From the NCBI RefSeq assembly GCF_000211855.2, contig NC_015638.1, positions 2,763,001 through 2,827,000 on the forward strand: a DNA stretch of 64,000 bases, written 5' to 3'. Below, one piece after another: positions 34,565 through 43,455 of this stretch (position 1 is the stretch's first letter; each line of letters begins with the position of its first letter). Source of the DNA: Lacinutrix sp. 5H-3-7-4 (GTDB taxonomy: Bacteria; Bacteroidota; Bacteroidia; Flavobacteriales; Flavobacteriaceae). The notes under the pieces are model-generated. The model searched no databases. It was given only the letters and a program-made list of their open reading frames with translations, and was not told where the DNA came from. The position numbers and the translations under genes were made by a program.

Positions 34565-37500
34565 ATGAGTGAACCATCCATTAAACCAAAACCAACTTAT
34601 ATTTCTAGTTCTCCATCAGGAGAAGATTTGTTTGAAGGCAAATCACACGAAAAAATTTCAAATACAATCTTTGAGCTTATAAAAGATAAATCTTTGCCTA
34701 ACAATATAATTGGTCTTCAAGGTAAATGGGGTTCAGGTAAATCAAATGTAGTTAGCATACTTAATTCTAAATTCGATAAGTTAGATTCAGATTATTTCTT
34801 TTTTACCTATGATGCTTGGGGACATCAAGAAGATTTAACAAGAAAAACATTTCTAGAAGAGTTAATTTCACAACTTAAGAAAAAAGATAAGTTTAAAGGC
34901 AGTATTGACTGGAATAAAGAATTAAATAAGTTACTTTCAAAAACTTCACTAAAAACTACAGAAAAATTCCCTAAAGTAAAGTTCTATTGGATTTTAATAA
35001 TGGCTTCCATATTATTATTTTCTTTTTTAGATATTTTAAATGAAGACTTTTTTAGTACAAAAGATTTTATTCCATCATTTCAATCTCCAATATTAAAACT
35101 TATACTAATAAAATATTTTTTACCTGTAATATTATTTGTTTGGGGATTAATTGAAATAAAGAAAGAATATAAAGATTTTGATAAAGACGAAAAAACAAAA
35201 AATTTAAACTTTAAAGATAGATTTAAACAGTTGTTTTACATTTTTAGTGGTTCAGATTTAACTTCAGAAGAATTAGAACACACATTAGAAGATGAGCCAT
35301 CTGTTAAGAGCTTTAAGGAATACTTTGAGAAAATTACTAAAGATTTAAAATCAGACGGTTTAGTTATAGTTTTTGATAATATGGACAGGTTATCAGATAG
35401 TGCAAAAGTACTGTCATTATGGTCTTCGATACACACTTTCTTTGCGGAAGAAAAAATTGATAATGTCTGGGTTATTATTCCTTACGATAAAGAACACTTA
35501 TCAAGTCATTTTGATAAAAATGAAGACTCATATATAATTGATAATTTTATAGGTAAAACTTTTTCAACAATTTTTAGAATTTCTCCGCCTGTTTTATCGG
35601 ATTGGAAAAAATTCTTTGTTTTAAAATTTAAAGAAGCTTTTAAGGAAATTATTAGTAGTGATGATATTGACTTTATTTCATCTCTTTATGAAATAGTTAC
35701 TGATACAAATAATAGAAGACCAAGAGATATTATAACATTTGTTAACAACCTAGTCTCTCTTTATTTACAGCATAATAATTCAATTGACATTAAATATTTA
35801 GCACTTTTTTCTTTAAGAAAGAAAGAGATTTTATCAAATCCTCTAACTACTATTTCAAGTAAACAATTCCTAAAGCAAGAATCATATCTCTTTAACAATA
35901 ACGCAGAATTGGAGGAGAGTCTAGCTGCTATAGTATATAATGTTAATAAAGAGAAATCAAGCGAAATTCTACTAAAAAATAATATTGAAGATATATTTTT
36001 CAAAGCTAATTTCGATGTTCTGAAAGAGGTTAAAAAGCACAGTGAGTTTAAAACATATTTTGATAATGTAATTCAAAAAGGTGATTTTCCAAGTTCGAGA
36101 CCAGAGAATACTGCAAAAATATTAGATGAGATTAAAGATGTAGTCTCTTCGAAATCTTTATCTTCATATTGGGAAAAATTTGGTAAAAACTTAGATAGAA
36201 GACCAGAAGAGGAATTCCAATTATTAACTGATTGGCACAAAAATATTTTAGCAAAAACTTCAAAAGGAACGTCAAAGAAACTTGCTGACAAAATTGCTTA
36301 TAATAGCAAACAAAAATTTATAAAATCTAAAAAAGGAAGTGATTATTACTCAACTGTATATGATTTAATTGAATATATAAATGAAAATTCAATTAAGATA
36401 AATATAGATTTAGATAAAGTTGAATTTACATCTGACCAATTTGTTTATTTCATAGATGATATGGAGAACCTTTTTAAAGAAGGCAAATGTACTTTTAAAG
36501 ATTTGAAAATCTACTCAACTTCAAAAGAATTAAACAAATATTATATTGAACATAAAGACGGAATACCTATGAACCATAATTGGTTACACGTCATAAAGTT
36601 TTTAAAGAAAAATGATAAGTCTTATAATTTTGAAGAATTCAGAAAACATATTGAAACAAAACTACAAGCTGTAGGTTATACGTCGAAAGAAGATGTTGAA
36701 TATTTAATAGAAATTATCAAAACACTCACAGGGAAAAAAGCTTTAAAATTAATACCTGAAGCTACTGCAACAAATTATCTAAACCATAATGGAAGTAGTG
36801 ATGAAAATCCTTATTTTGATGTAATTGCTAATCAAATTGCTCATTTGGAAACTACTGTGCCAAGAAGTTCATTTTTCACAACAGAGCTTGGTAAAATAGA
36901 TAATGCAGAAAGAATTGCTGAAATTATTCATTATTATATTGATTATGGCTCGTTACTTAAATTAGTCATAGACAAAGGAAGAAATCATCTTTTACTTAAT
37001 GAAATAATTAATATAATAACACGTAATCAATTCGGGTTTACACAATCATTAAGTATAAAATGGGTTTTTGAAAATTTAGACAAAATCAACACTAAAATTT
37101 TCCCAGATAATTTTAATGACTTCCTAAATATGTTTGATAATTGGAATACTAAATTTGAAGAAAGCTTTAAAGGAGAAGATGTGTTTGATTTAAGAACAGC
37201 TATCATAGAATTAACTTTCTCTGAAGACAATCACAGTTTTAATTCTATCAAGCATATTCATAATAAAATTATAAATAAGTTGAATAATACTTCGAAAGAA
37301 GTTTGGTTAGAGAATTTTGATACTGATAACAATTTAAATTTTACTTATAAAGGGCTTATAGAAAATGAACTTTTGGATAAAAAAATAACTAAAGATGCTT
37401 CATTTATGAATGCATATGATGAATATTTTGAATCTATTGCCAAAACTGAAAAAAGCATTCCAGATGATGTTGAGTTTTGGGATGAATTATTAAAGAATAA

Positions 37501-37903
37501 TTATCTTGATGGTAGAAAATTAAACAGGATTTTTAATGACATTTTAGATGTAATAATCAATCAAACAGAGGTTTCTTCTAGTCATATCAAATTTTTTGCA
37601 TTAGGACTTTTTGAATACTCGTCAAATATTCTTTCTAAAGCTGACGAAGTTTGTAGAAAAATTATTCTTCATTTTAAAGATGATGACGACTTATTTGTTT
37701 TTATAATACAAAACCATTTAGAAAAACTAATTGAAATTCTTAATTCATCAAAAGGACTCTATAATCAAGATTTATCAGAGATGTTCGATTCTGCTGGAGA
37801 AAGAGAGTTAATTGAACCTAAAATTATAAGTTCTATTTTTGAACGAACTAAATTAGTTGTTCCTACTAAAAAAGAGAATAACGATGAAGTAAAGGAAGGT
37901 TAA
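34565..37903 (+). CDS. Large KAP-family P-loop NTPase
   Basis: 1112 residues. Walker A GKWGSGKS at about 53-60; KAP motif YDAWGHQED at about 82-90; two membrane helices (about 141-156 and 178-197) inserted inside the ATPase domain, the KAP hallmark; Walker B LVIVFDNMDRL at about 266-276. RRPRDIITFVNNLV near 380 is the sensor/arginine region. The remaining ~700 residues are alpha-helical, Asn/Lys/Asp-rich and unrecognised. KAP NTPases are sporadic in bacteria and often lie in mobile or anti-phage islands. Flanking repeats support lateral acquisition; a defence role is inference. Confidence 0.85.
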   Translation: MSEPSIKPKPTYISSSPSGEDLFEGKSHEKISNTIFELIKDKSLPNNIIGLQGKWGSGKSNVVSILNSKFDKLDSDYFFFTYDAWGHQEDLTRKTFLEELISQLKKKDKFKGSIDWNKELNKLLSKTSLKTTEKFPKVKFYWILIMASILLFSFLDILNEDFFSTKDFIPSFQSPILKLILIKYFLPVILFVWGLIEIKKEYKDFDKDEKTKNLNFKDRFKQLFYIFSGSDLTSEELEHTLEDEPSVKSFKEYFEKITKDLKSDGLVIVFDNMDRLSDSAKVLSLWSSIHTFFAEEKIDNVWVIIPYDKEHLSSHFDKNEDSYIIDNFIGKTFSTIFRISPPVLSDWKKFFVLKFKEAFKEIISSDDIDFISSLYEIVTDTNNRRPRDIITFVNNLVSLYLQHNNSIDIKYLALFSLRKKEILSNPLTTISSKQFLKQESYLFNNNAELEESLAAIVYNVNKEKSSEILLKNNIEDIFFKANFDVLKEVKKHSEFKTYFDNVIQKGDFPSSRPENTAKILDEIKDVVSSKSLSSYWEKFGKNLDRRPEEEFQLLTDWHKNILAKTSKGTSKKLADKIAYNSKQKFIKSKKGSDYYSTVYDLIEYINENSIKINIDLDKVEFTSDQFVYFIDDMENLFKEGKCTFKDLKIYSTSKELNKYYIEHKDGIPMNHNWLHVIKFLKKNDKSYNFEEFRKHIETKLQAVGYTSKEDVEYLIEIIKTLTGKKALKLIPEATATNYLNHNGSSDENPYFDVIANQIAHLETTVPRSSFFTTELGKIDNAERIAEIIHYYIDYGSLLKLVIDKGRNHLLLNEIINIITRNQFGFTQSLSIKWVFENLDKINTKIFPDNFNDFLNMFDNWNTKFEESFKGEDVFDLRTAIIELTFSEDNHSFNSIKHIHNKIINKLNNTSKEVWLENFDTDNNLNFTYKGLIENELLDKKITKDASFMNAYDEYFESIAKTEKSIPDDVEFWDELLKNNYLDGRKLNRIFNDILDVIINQTEVSSSHIKFFALGLFEYSSNILSKADEVCRKIILHFKDDDDLFVFIIQNHLEKLIEILNSSKGLYNQDLSEMFDSAGERELIEPKIISSIFERTKLVVPTKKENNDEVKEG

Positions 37904-37928
37904 TTTAAATTTGAGTTCAACTCGACCT

Positions 37929-38147
37929 CATAAAATTTTGGCAAAACAATAGGTGAGTGAAGCGTACATATTTTAGGCTATACAAATGCAATTATCCAGT
38001 GGGTGATTGGATGTGGATACAACACTTTGCTAAAATCACGTTTCAAATCGTATTTAACTAAAAATGTACTTTGGGTACATTTTCTTAACGCTAAATAGTC
38101 TAAAATATAGCGTAACGAGCCGTAATTGTTTCCAAAATTTTATGCAG
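37929..38147. repeat. ~220-bp imperfect palindrome downstream of the KAP gene
   Basis: CATAAAATTTTGG...AAAACAAT at the left end is complementary to ATTGTTT...CCAAAATTTTATG at the right end. Nested inside, ATATTTTAG-CTA pairs with TAG-CTAAAATAT, and two local hairpins occur (ATCCA/TGGAT; AAAATGTAC-TTTGG-GTACATTTT). The 880-bp gap (37904-38781) holds this element, repeat copy B and AT-rich sequence with no gene. Confidence 0.7.
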
Positions 38148-38592
38148 TCTTGATTTTTTTGTTTCTTTTTTATCAAGAAAAAAAGATATAATCAAAACTT
38201 AAGAAGTTCAAAACATCAATTTCTATTTTACATAATATTAGAAGTTCCTAATTAAAAAAGTTTAAATAGTAACGAGAATAGAATAAGTGCTTGGAATTTT
38301 ATTTTTACTCACTTATTAAATTATTTGCAGAAACTTCAAATGTGTTCGTGAATCTCCTAAAAAACTCGATTTCATAAAATTTAAGCTCTTATGGCAATCC
38401 ACGAGCATCGCGTAGAAAAAAATATTCCCTACATATACTCAATTACGAGAATTTTGATATTTACATAACGGCTAATTATAGTATCAAATTTATAGTTTCT
38501 AAAGTTTCTTTAGAATCGCGTATTTAAAAAATCATGAATGATTGTACAGAATATTCAATTCAAAAATTAGTTACATAGTAATATTTATAACT

Positions 38593-38713
38593 ACGAAGCC
38601 ACAATTAGCTTGACATAATTACTATCGATATAAGTCTACGACGTTATATCTGCAATTATGTCAAATATCGCCAAAAACGCTATTTCGCTAATTGTTGTAA
38701 AATGTACTATAAT
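38593..38713 (+). repeat. Direct repeat copy B, foldable, bounding the KAP island (right)
   Basis: Second copy of the 33865-33986 repeat. It has clear dyad symmetry: CAATTAGC with GCTAATTG at the ends, TTGACATAATT with AATTATGTCAA inside, GATATAA with TTATATC at the centre. The structure resembles a recombination or attC-like site more than a simple duplication. Confidence 0.8.
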
Positions 38714-38781
38714 TAATATTATGTAAAATAGAATGTTTAAAACGCTATTCTTCCATTGTGGAATTTAAATATTCAAAATAA

Positions 38782-39471
38782 TTAAAAACCATTTACTATA
38801 GTTTCAAGGGCTTTAATATTTTCAATTTTAATTTGTTTTCCTTTTAAGCTAATTAAGTTTTCTTTTTTTAAACTAGATAAAGTTCTTATGCAAGCTTCGG
38901 TTGCAGTACCAACAACATCTGCAATATCTGCTCGAGATAATACAATACTAATGTAGCCATCGTTATCAAGACCAAAATTAGTATATAAATAAATTATAGC
39001 TTCAGCAATTCGTTGTTTAACTGTTTTGTTAGAAATATTTACAATTAAATTATCGGCAGATTTTAAATCCTTTGCCATATGTAAAAGCAATTGTTTTGTA
39101 AATTCTGGATTGGTATTTATATTATCTTCAAAATGGTTTTTAGGTATAAAGCACACTTCCATATCATCTAGTGCCACAGCACTCAAATTGGTAGTTTCAT
39201 GAGAAATTACAGAACGTTGTCCTAAAACTTCGCCTTTAGTAGCCAGTTTTACAATTTGATTTTTACCATCTGTACTTAGCTTAGAAAGTTTAGAAACACC
39301 ATTTCTTACACAAAAAACACCATTAAGCAACTCTCCTTCTTTAAATATGGCTTCTCCTTTTTTTAAAGTTTTAGTTTGTTTACTATCAGATATTGTTTTT
39401 AATGTTTTTTTATCTAAGGTTTTTAAAGCATTAAGTTGCCGTATTATACAATGTTCACAACGGTTTTCCAT
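38782..39471 (-). CDS. Crp/Fnr-family transcriptional regulator
   Basis: 229 residues: N-terminal cyclic-nucleotide-binding-like beta roll (KKGEAIFKEGELLNGVFCVRNG) and C-terminal winged HTH (LSRADIADVVGTATEACIRTLSSL). Cysteines at about 5 and 8 (CEHC) plus one near 111 (MEVCFIP) resemble the layout of Fnr iron-sulphur ligands, but the usual N-terminal cluster of three is incomplete, so oxygen sensing is uncertain. A candidate Fnr-like box lies upstream of the small membrane-protein gene next door. Confidence 0.9.
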   Translation of the reverse strand: MENRCEHCIIRQLNALKTLDKKTLKTISDSKQTKTLKKGEAIFKEGELLNGVFCVRNGVSKLSKLSTDGKNQIVKLATKGEVLGQRSVISHETTNLSAVALDDMEVCFIPKNHFEDNINTNPEFTKQLLLHMAKDLKSADNLIVNISNKTVKQRIAEAIIYLYTNFGLDNDGYISIVLSRADIADVVGTATEACIRTLSSLKKENLISLKGKQIKIENIKALETIVNGF

Positions 39472-39504
39472 CTAAATAGTGTTTAATACCTTAAAGTTAA
39501 AATA

Positions 39505-39542
39505 GAAAAAGGAAATAACGATAAAATTATTTCCTTTTTTTT
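39505..39542. terminator. Bidirectional terminator-like hairpin
   Basis: GGAAATAA (39511-39518) and TTATTTCC (39527-39534) with A/T runs on both sides, downstream of the small membrane-protein gene. Confidence 0.8.
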
Positions 39543-39559
39543 AATTTAAAACATTCTAG

Positions 39560-39847
39560 TTAAAACACAACATTTAATGTTGTTAGTAAAACACTTAATA
39601 AAACGCTTATTATTAATAAATTAAATGTTGTTTTTGGCTTTTGCACAGTTAATATTGATGCATTGTGTAAACTACAAGCTACAACTATTAATAATACTTG
39701 AGACATTTGTAAAAAACCATTGCCATTTGCCAAAGTGTACATTACTGCTATTGATCCTAAACAAGTGGAAAGTATAATGGCTAATGCCGCAAAACCCATA
39801 AAATCTTGTTTAACTTCGCTTAATAATTTACTGTATAATGTATTCAT
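39560..39847 (-). CDS. Small three-helix membrane protein
   Basis: 95 residues from ATG 39847 with three hydrophobic helices (MGFAALAIILSTCLGSIAVMY, QVLLIVVACSLHNASILTV, LLIISVLLSVLLTTL). No family recognised. It has its own promoter with a candidate Crp/Fnr-type site upstream, and the Crp/Fnr gene is its neighbour, so it is probably a target of that regulator. Start at TTG 39853 is possible but less likely. Confidence 0.65.
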   Translation of the reverse strand: MNTLYSKLLSEVKQDFMGFAALAIILSTCLGSIAVMYTLANGNGFLQMSQVLLIVVACSLHNASILTVQKPKTTFNLLIISVLLSVLLTTLNVVF

Positions 39848-39873
39848 AATCAATTGTATTAGTTATTATACAT

Positions 39874-39918
39874 CAAAGGTATGGCAGCAAATAATTTTAA
39901 AATATGACTTTTATCATA
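39874..39918 (-). promoter_or_regulatory. Promoter with Fnr-like activator box
   Basis: TACCTTTG (minus strand, 39874-39881) is the -7 box. TATGA-CTTTTA-TCATA at 39903-39918 is a palindrome similar to TTGAT-N4-ATCAA, centred about 43 bp before the predicted transcription start, the class II activator position. No -33 TTG is seen, as expected for an activated promoter. Confidence 0.55.
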
Positions 39919-39935
39919 CTTTAAAAAATATTTCT

Positions 39936-41687
39936 TTAAACTATAAAATCGGCTTCGGTTTGGTTTAAATATGTCTTTGTAAAATACTTACTCAAAAATG
40001 CATCGGTATTATTATAAAAAAGCTTGTCTATAGCTTCTACAAACGGTTGTCCTACCATTAAATCGTCTAATTCTTGTATGGTAAATTGTGTTTCATCTGG
40101 TAAATTAATGACATTAAAACCTACATAATCTTCTAATACATAATGGTTTAAAGATTCAAGTATTTTTGCTCTAAATGTAGGTAAATCTGCCGCTGTACTA
40201 TAATGGTCAAAAGGATCTACAATACCGTCATTATCACTACCTAAACAAACAGTCTTCCACGCCTCTACTTCGTCTATTTTAGAGGTTGTTCTGGTTTTAT
40301 TTACGGTTCTTATATAATTTAAATTTACTTTAACTATATGAAAAACATTGGTTAAAAATAGCTGTACATGTAGTTTTTTGGTTGTTTCAGCATCTGCTTT
40401 TTTTAATAATTTTCTAAACCTGTTTCCTGGCATCCTGCCATCGTGCATGCAAATACCAATTAAACCATCAGACTTAAAAATTTCAACAATATCCTCATCT
40501 GTTAAATTAATATCCCACAAACTCACGTATGAGTTTTTATCTAATTCAAAATTGTCTTTTTTATGTAACGCATCGTCTAAAGTCTTAATACCGCTTATTG
40601 CTGTATGACTACTAATAATGGGTATATTATCATGCAATGCATCGCTTTTTTCTCTAAAATGAGCTAACATATTGTAATAGCTTTTTCGTGCTAAAACAGA
40701 CATGTGTTTAATGTCTATTAAAATACGTTGTCCGTTTTCTCGAGATAATAAATGATCGGAAATTAAAATGGCTCCAAAACTAGAAATACCTAAATCTTGA
40801 CCTAAAGTTTGGTCAAAAATATCTGAAAATCCAGGATCAAAAGTGCCTTTGCCATCCATAAAGCTTTTAGCATGACCAACTAATAAGTTATTAAAATGGT
40901 GTGCAAAGGTTATAAAAAACGGCGGAAACATTTCCTTTTTTAGAGCTTCAATATTTTCTATAAACGACAACTTTAGCTTGTTTTGGCGCTCTAATGGCAA
41001 GGATTCTATTTTTTCGGTTTCAAACAAATCGTTTTTATTATAAACACCCAAACCATGCATGCCTTCAATAGTCATAATACCACAAATAGTATCATTCGCT
41101 TGCATTTCTAAAAAATGCTCGTAGTTTTTTACAAGCTGAAATTTAGGGTTTATACCGTTAAAACTTTGTTGAGATGTACTTCGGTTAGCATGTAATAAAA
41201 ACTGGTATTCAAAAATATAATCATTAAAATAATCTATGGTATCAATACTATTATCGTGAATAGGATCTATTAACCGACTTGCCGTTTTAATTGAAATGCC
41301 GGCAAGTAACGACACTATTTTTTTATCTACAGCAATATTTTTTGAATTAAACTGTTTCCCGAAAATTAAACCTAATATAAACCGATGAACTCCAGTGCTT
41401 TTTTTAAATGGTCTTACGGGCTTTAAAAATTGTTTTTCAATGGGATAAACCGAACAGAATATTAACCTATTATTACCTTTAAAACAACTGTCTAAATTAG
41501 ACTGTGAATAGGTAGCCATTTTTTTTAACACCAGATTAATAATCCATTTTCTTACACTTATTTGTTTAAAATAATCTTTAGGTTCTTTATTTTTAAAATA
41601 ATCCCAAATGTCTTTAATATTGGCAGGATTGCCGTAAGGCTTTAAACTTGGATGATTGTGTAAATCGGAAATGGGTTTGCTACTCAT
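39936..41687 (-). CDS. M19 membrane-dipeptidase-like metallohydrolase
   Basis: 583 residues, longer than classical renal-dipeptidase homologues (about 400). Metal-binding landmarks are visible: DLHNHPSLKPYG at residue 8-19, GIMTIEGMHGLG (bridging Glu region), DIKHMSVLARKSYYN, IISSHTAISG, and GSDNDGIVDPFDH near 482. This order matches amidohydrolase-fold peptidase M19. There is no signal peptide, so it is probably cytosolic. Substrate unknown. Confidence 0.78.
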   Translation of the reverse strand: MSSKPISDLHNHPSLKPYGNPANIKDIWDYFKNKEPKDYFKQISVRKWIINLVLKKMATYSQSNLDSCFKGNNRLIFCSVYPIEKQFLKPVRPFKKSTGVHRFILGLIFGKQFNSKNIAVDKKIVSLLAGISIKTASRLIDPIHDNSIDTIDYFNDYIFEYQFLLHANRSTSQQSFNGINPKFQLVKNYEHFLEMQANDTICGIMTIEGMHGLGVYNKNDLFETEKIESLPLERQNKLKLSFIENIEALKKEMFPPFFITFAHHFNNLLVGHAKSFMDGKGTFDPGFSDIFDQTLGQDLGISSFGAILISDHLLSRENGQRILIDIKHMSVLARKSYYNMLAHFREKSDALHDNIPIISSHTAISGIKTLDDALHKKDNFELDKNSYVSLWDINLTDEDIVEIFKSDGLIGICMHDGRMPGNRFRKLLKKADAETTKKLHVQLFLTNVFHIVKVNLNYIRTVNKTRTTSKIDEVEAWKTVCLGSDNDGIVDPFDHYSTAADLPTFRAKILESLNHYVLEDYVGFNVINLPDETQFTIQELDDLMVGQPFVEAIDKLFYNNTDAFLSKYFTKTYLNQTEADFIV

Positions 41688-41846
41688 TGCTGTTTAAAGA
41701 GTTATAAAAATTCACAACTAAAAGTACAAAAAATATGTGAGGAAGAACATTTACAGACTACAGAATAAAACTCACAATTTTTGGTTAAAAGGGATTTTGC
41801 TACAAGATTTTTTTCTATCTTTAAGTATAACTATAAAACGAATAAT

Positions 41847-42149
41847 ATGACAGTGAACTATGAATATGATGGCGTAACAGCTAGTCAAGAACTAGAAGCC
41901 TATGTAAACGGAAAATTAGAGAAATTATTTAATAAATATGAATTTGTAGTACGCGCCGATGTGTTTTTTAAAACTGAAAATACTAGCGATAGAAATTCTA
42001 AAATGAAAACCTCTATTAGACTAAGTGCTCCAGGACCTAGATTGTTTGCAGAAAACGCAACAGATTCTTTTCATAAGAGTTCTGCAGAAGTTATAAATGC
42101 TTTAGAGCGACAACTTGATAAACGAAAAGATGCAATGCAAACGCATTAA
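41847..42149 (+). CDS. hpf: Ribosome hibernation-promoting factor, short form (HPF/RaiA)
   Basis: 100 residues. MTVNYEYDGVTASQELEAYV begins the S30AE/HPF fold, followed by LEKLFNKYEFVVRADVFF and the basic end HKSSAEVINALERQLDKRKD. Short-form HPF binds the 30S decoding region and promotes ribosome dimerisation in stationary phase. ATG 41847 is chosen; the 22 upstream in-frame residues do not belong to the family. A terminator follows. Confidence 0.9.
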   Translation: MTVNYEYDGVTASQELEAYVNGKLEKLFNKYEFVVRADVFFKTENTSDRNSKMKTSIRLSAPGPRLFAENATDSFHKSSAEVINALERQLDKRKDAMQTH

Positions 42150-42168
42150 TCACTAGATACTAAATATT

Positions 42169-42197
42169 AAAAAAGCCGCTATTTAAGCGGCTTTTTT
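42169..42197. terminator. Bidirectional intrinsic terminator
   Basis: AAAAAGCCGCT, short loop, AGCGGC, T-run, shared by hpf and the convergent methyltransferase gene. Confidence 0.92.
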
Positions 42198-42218
42198 ATG
42201 TATATAAAGTATTTGTTA

Positions 42219-43451
42219 TTACACATCAAACCTGTAATAGCCACATTTTAAATATGCGCCTTCTGGAAATCCAATAGGATGGTCGCTATCGTGGTACGTT
42301 TTTAAAATACAGTCTGATGTTCTACTGCTTTCGCGTAAAACTTGTGCATTAATATCAAAAAACGTTTGAGCTAATACTCTTGATGAACAAGAAGCTAATA
42401 CTAATAATCCTTTTTTAGCAGTAAGCTGTACGCCTAATTGTGCTAATTGTGCATATTTTTTCTTTGCTAGTTCTATTTCGCTTTGCTGCTTTGCAAAACT
42501 TGGCGGATCTATAACTACAACATCAAACGTTTGCTTGTTTTTTATTAGCTTTTTTAAAGCTACAAAGGCATCGTCTGCAATGGTTTTATGAGTTCCTGAG
42601 TAATTATTTAATTTTCCGTTTTGGTAAGCAATGTCTAGCGCTTGTTTACTTATATCTAAACTGGTAACTTCTTTAGCTCCATTAGCTAATGCATGTACCG
42701 AAAAACCACCTGCGTAACTAAATACATCAAGTACTGTTTTGCCTTTACTCCACTCGCCTACTTGTTTCCTGTTAGCACGATGGTCTAAAAAATAACCGGT
42801 TTTGTGTCCTTTAATTACATTTGCCGAAAAATGAACACCATGCTCTATAAACTGTATAACTTCGTTAGGTAAAGTACCATAAACAACTGCTCCGTTTTTA
42901 ATATTATGAAGTTTTGATTGTTCTAAGCTTCGGCTTAATCTAATGACTATAGTTTGTGCATTACTAACAGTTTGTAAGCTTTCTAAAATACCATCTAAAT
43001 ACGGAAGCCATATTTCAGAATATAACTTTACAACTAAAACATGTGCATAAACATCTGCTATTAAACCTGGGAAACCATCATTTTCACCAAATAATAAGCG
43101 GTAGCTGTTTGTATTGGTTTGCAATAAACCACTACGCTTAGCAAATGCTGCTTCTATTTTTTGTTTAAAAAAAGTGTTATCTATTGTGGCTGGAGTATTA
43201 CCACTATGTAACATTTTTATACGAATAGGAGAATTAGCATCGTATAAACCTAAGCCTATAACTTTGTTTTTATTTTTACTAAAAATTATGGCTAAATCAC
43301 CACTATTAGCATCGGTATTTACTTTTGTAATATTATCACTAAAAACCCAAGGATGACCTTGCAATACAAATTGCTCCCCTTTTGCATTTAGCTTGATTGC
43401 TAATCGCTTAGGGCTGTAATTTAAAGTATTACTTTTAATATTTAAAGACAT
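42219..43451 (-). CDS. rlmI: Class I rRNA methyltransferase (RlmI-like)
   Basis: 410 residues: N-terminal PUA domain (LQGHPWVFSDNI), central EEHEA-like domain (LLFGENDGFPGLIADVY), C-terminal Rossmann methyltransferase (VLDVFSYAGGFSVHALANGAKEV, VVIDPPSFAKQQ, LASCSSRV). The layout is that of RlmI, which makes m5C1962 in 23S rRNA. Starts 5 bp after the end of the upstream DEAD helicase gene, so the two RNA-modifying genes probably share a transcript. Confidence 0.9.
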   Translation of the reverse strand: MSLNIKSNTLNYSPKRLAIKLNAKGEQFVLQGHPWVFSDNITKVNTDANSGDLAIIFSKNKNKVIGLGLYDANSPIRIKMLHSGNTPATIDNTFFKQKIEAAFAKRSGLLQTNTNSYRLLFGENDGFPGLIADVYAHVLVVKLYSEIWLPYLDGILESLQTVSNAQTIVIRLSRSLEQSKLHNIKNGAVVYGTLPNEVIQFIEHGVHFSANVIKGHKTGYFLDHRANRKQVGEWSKGKTVLDVFSYAGGFSVHALANGAKEVTSLDISKQALDIAYQNGKLNNYSGTHKTIADDAFVALKKLIKNKQTFDVVVIDPPSFAKQQSEIELAKKKYAQLAQLGVQLTAKKGLLVLASCSSRVLAQTFFDINAQVLRESSRTSDCILKTYHDSDHPIGFPEGAYLKCGYYRFDV

Positions 43452-43455
43452 GGAA

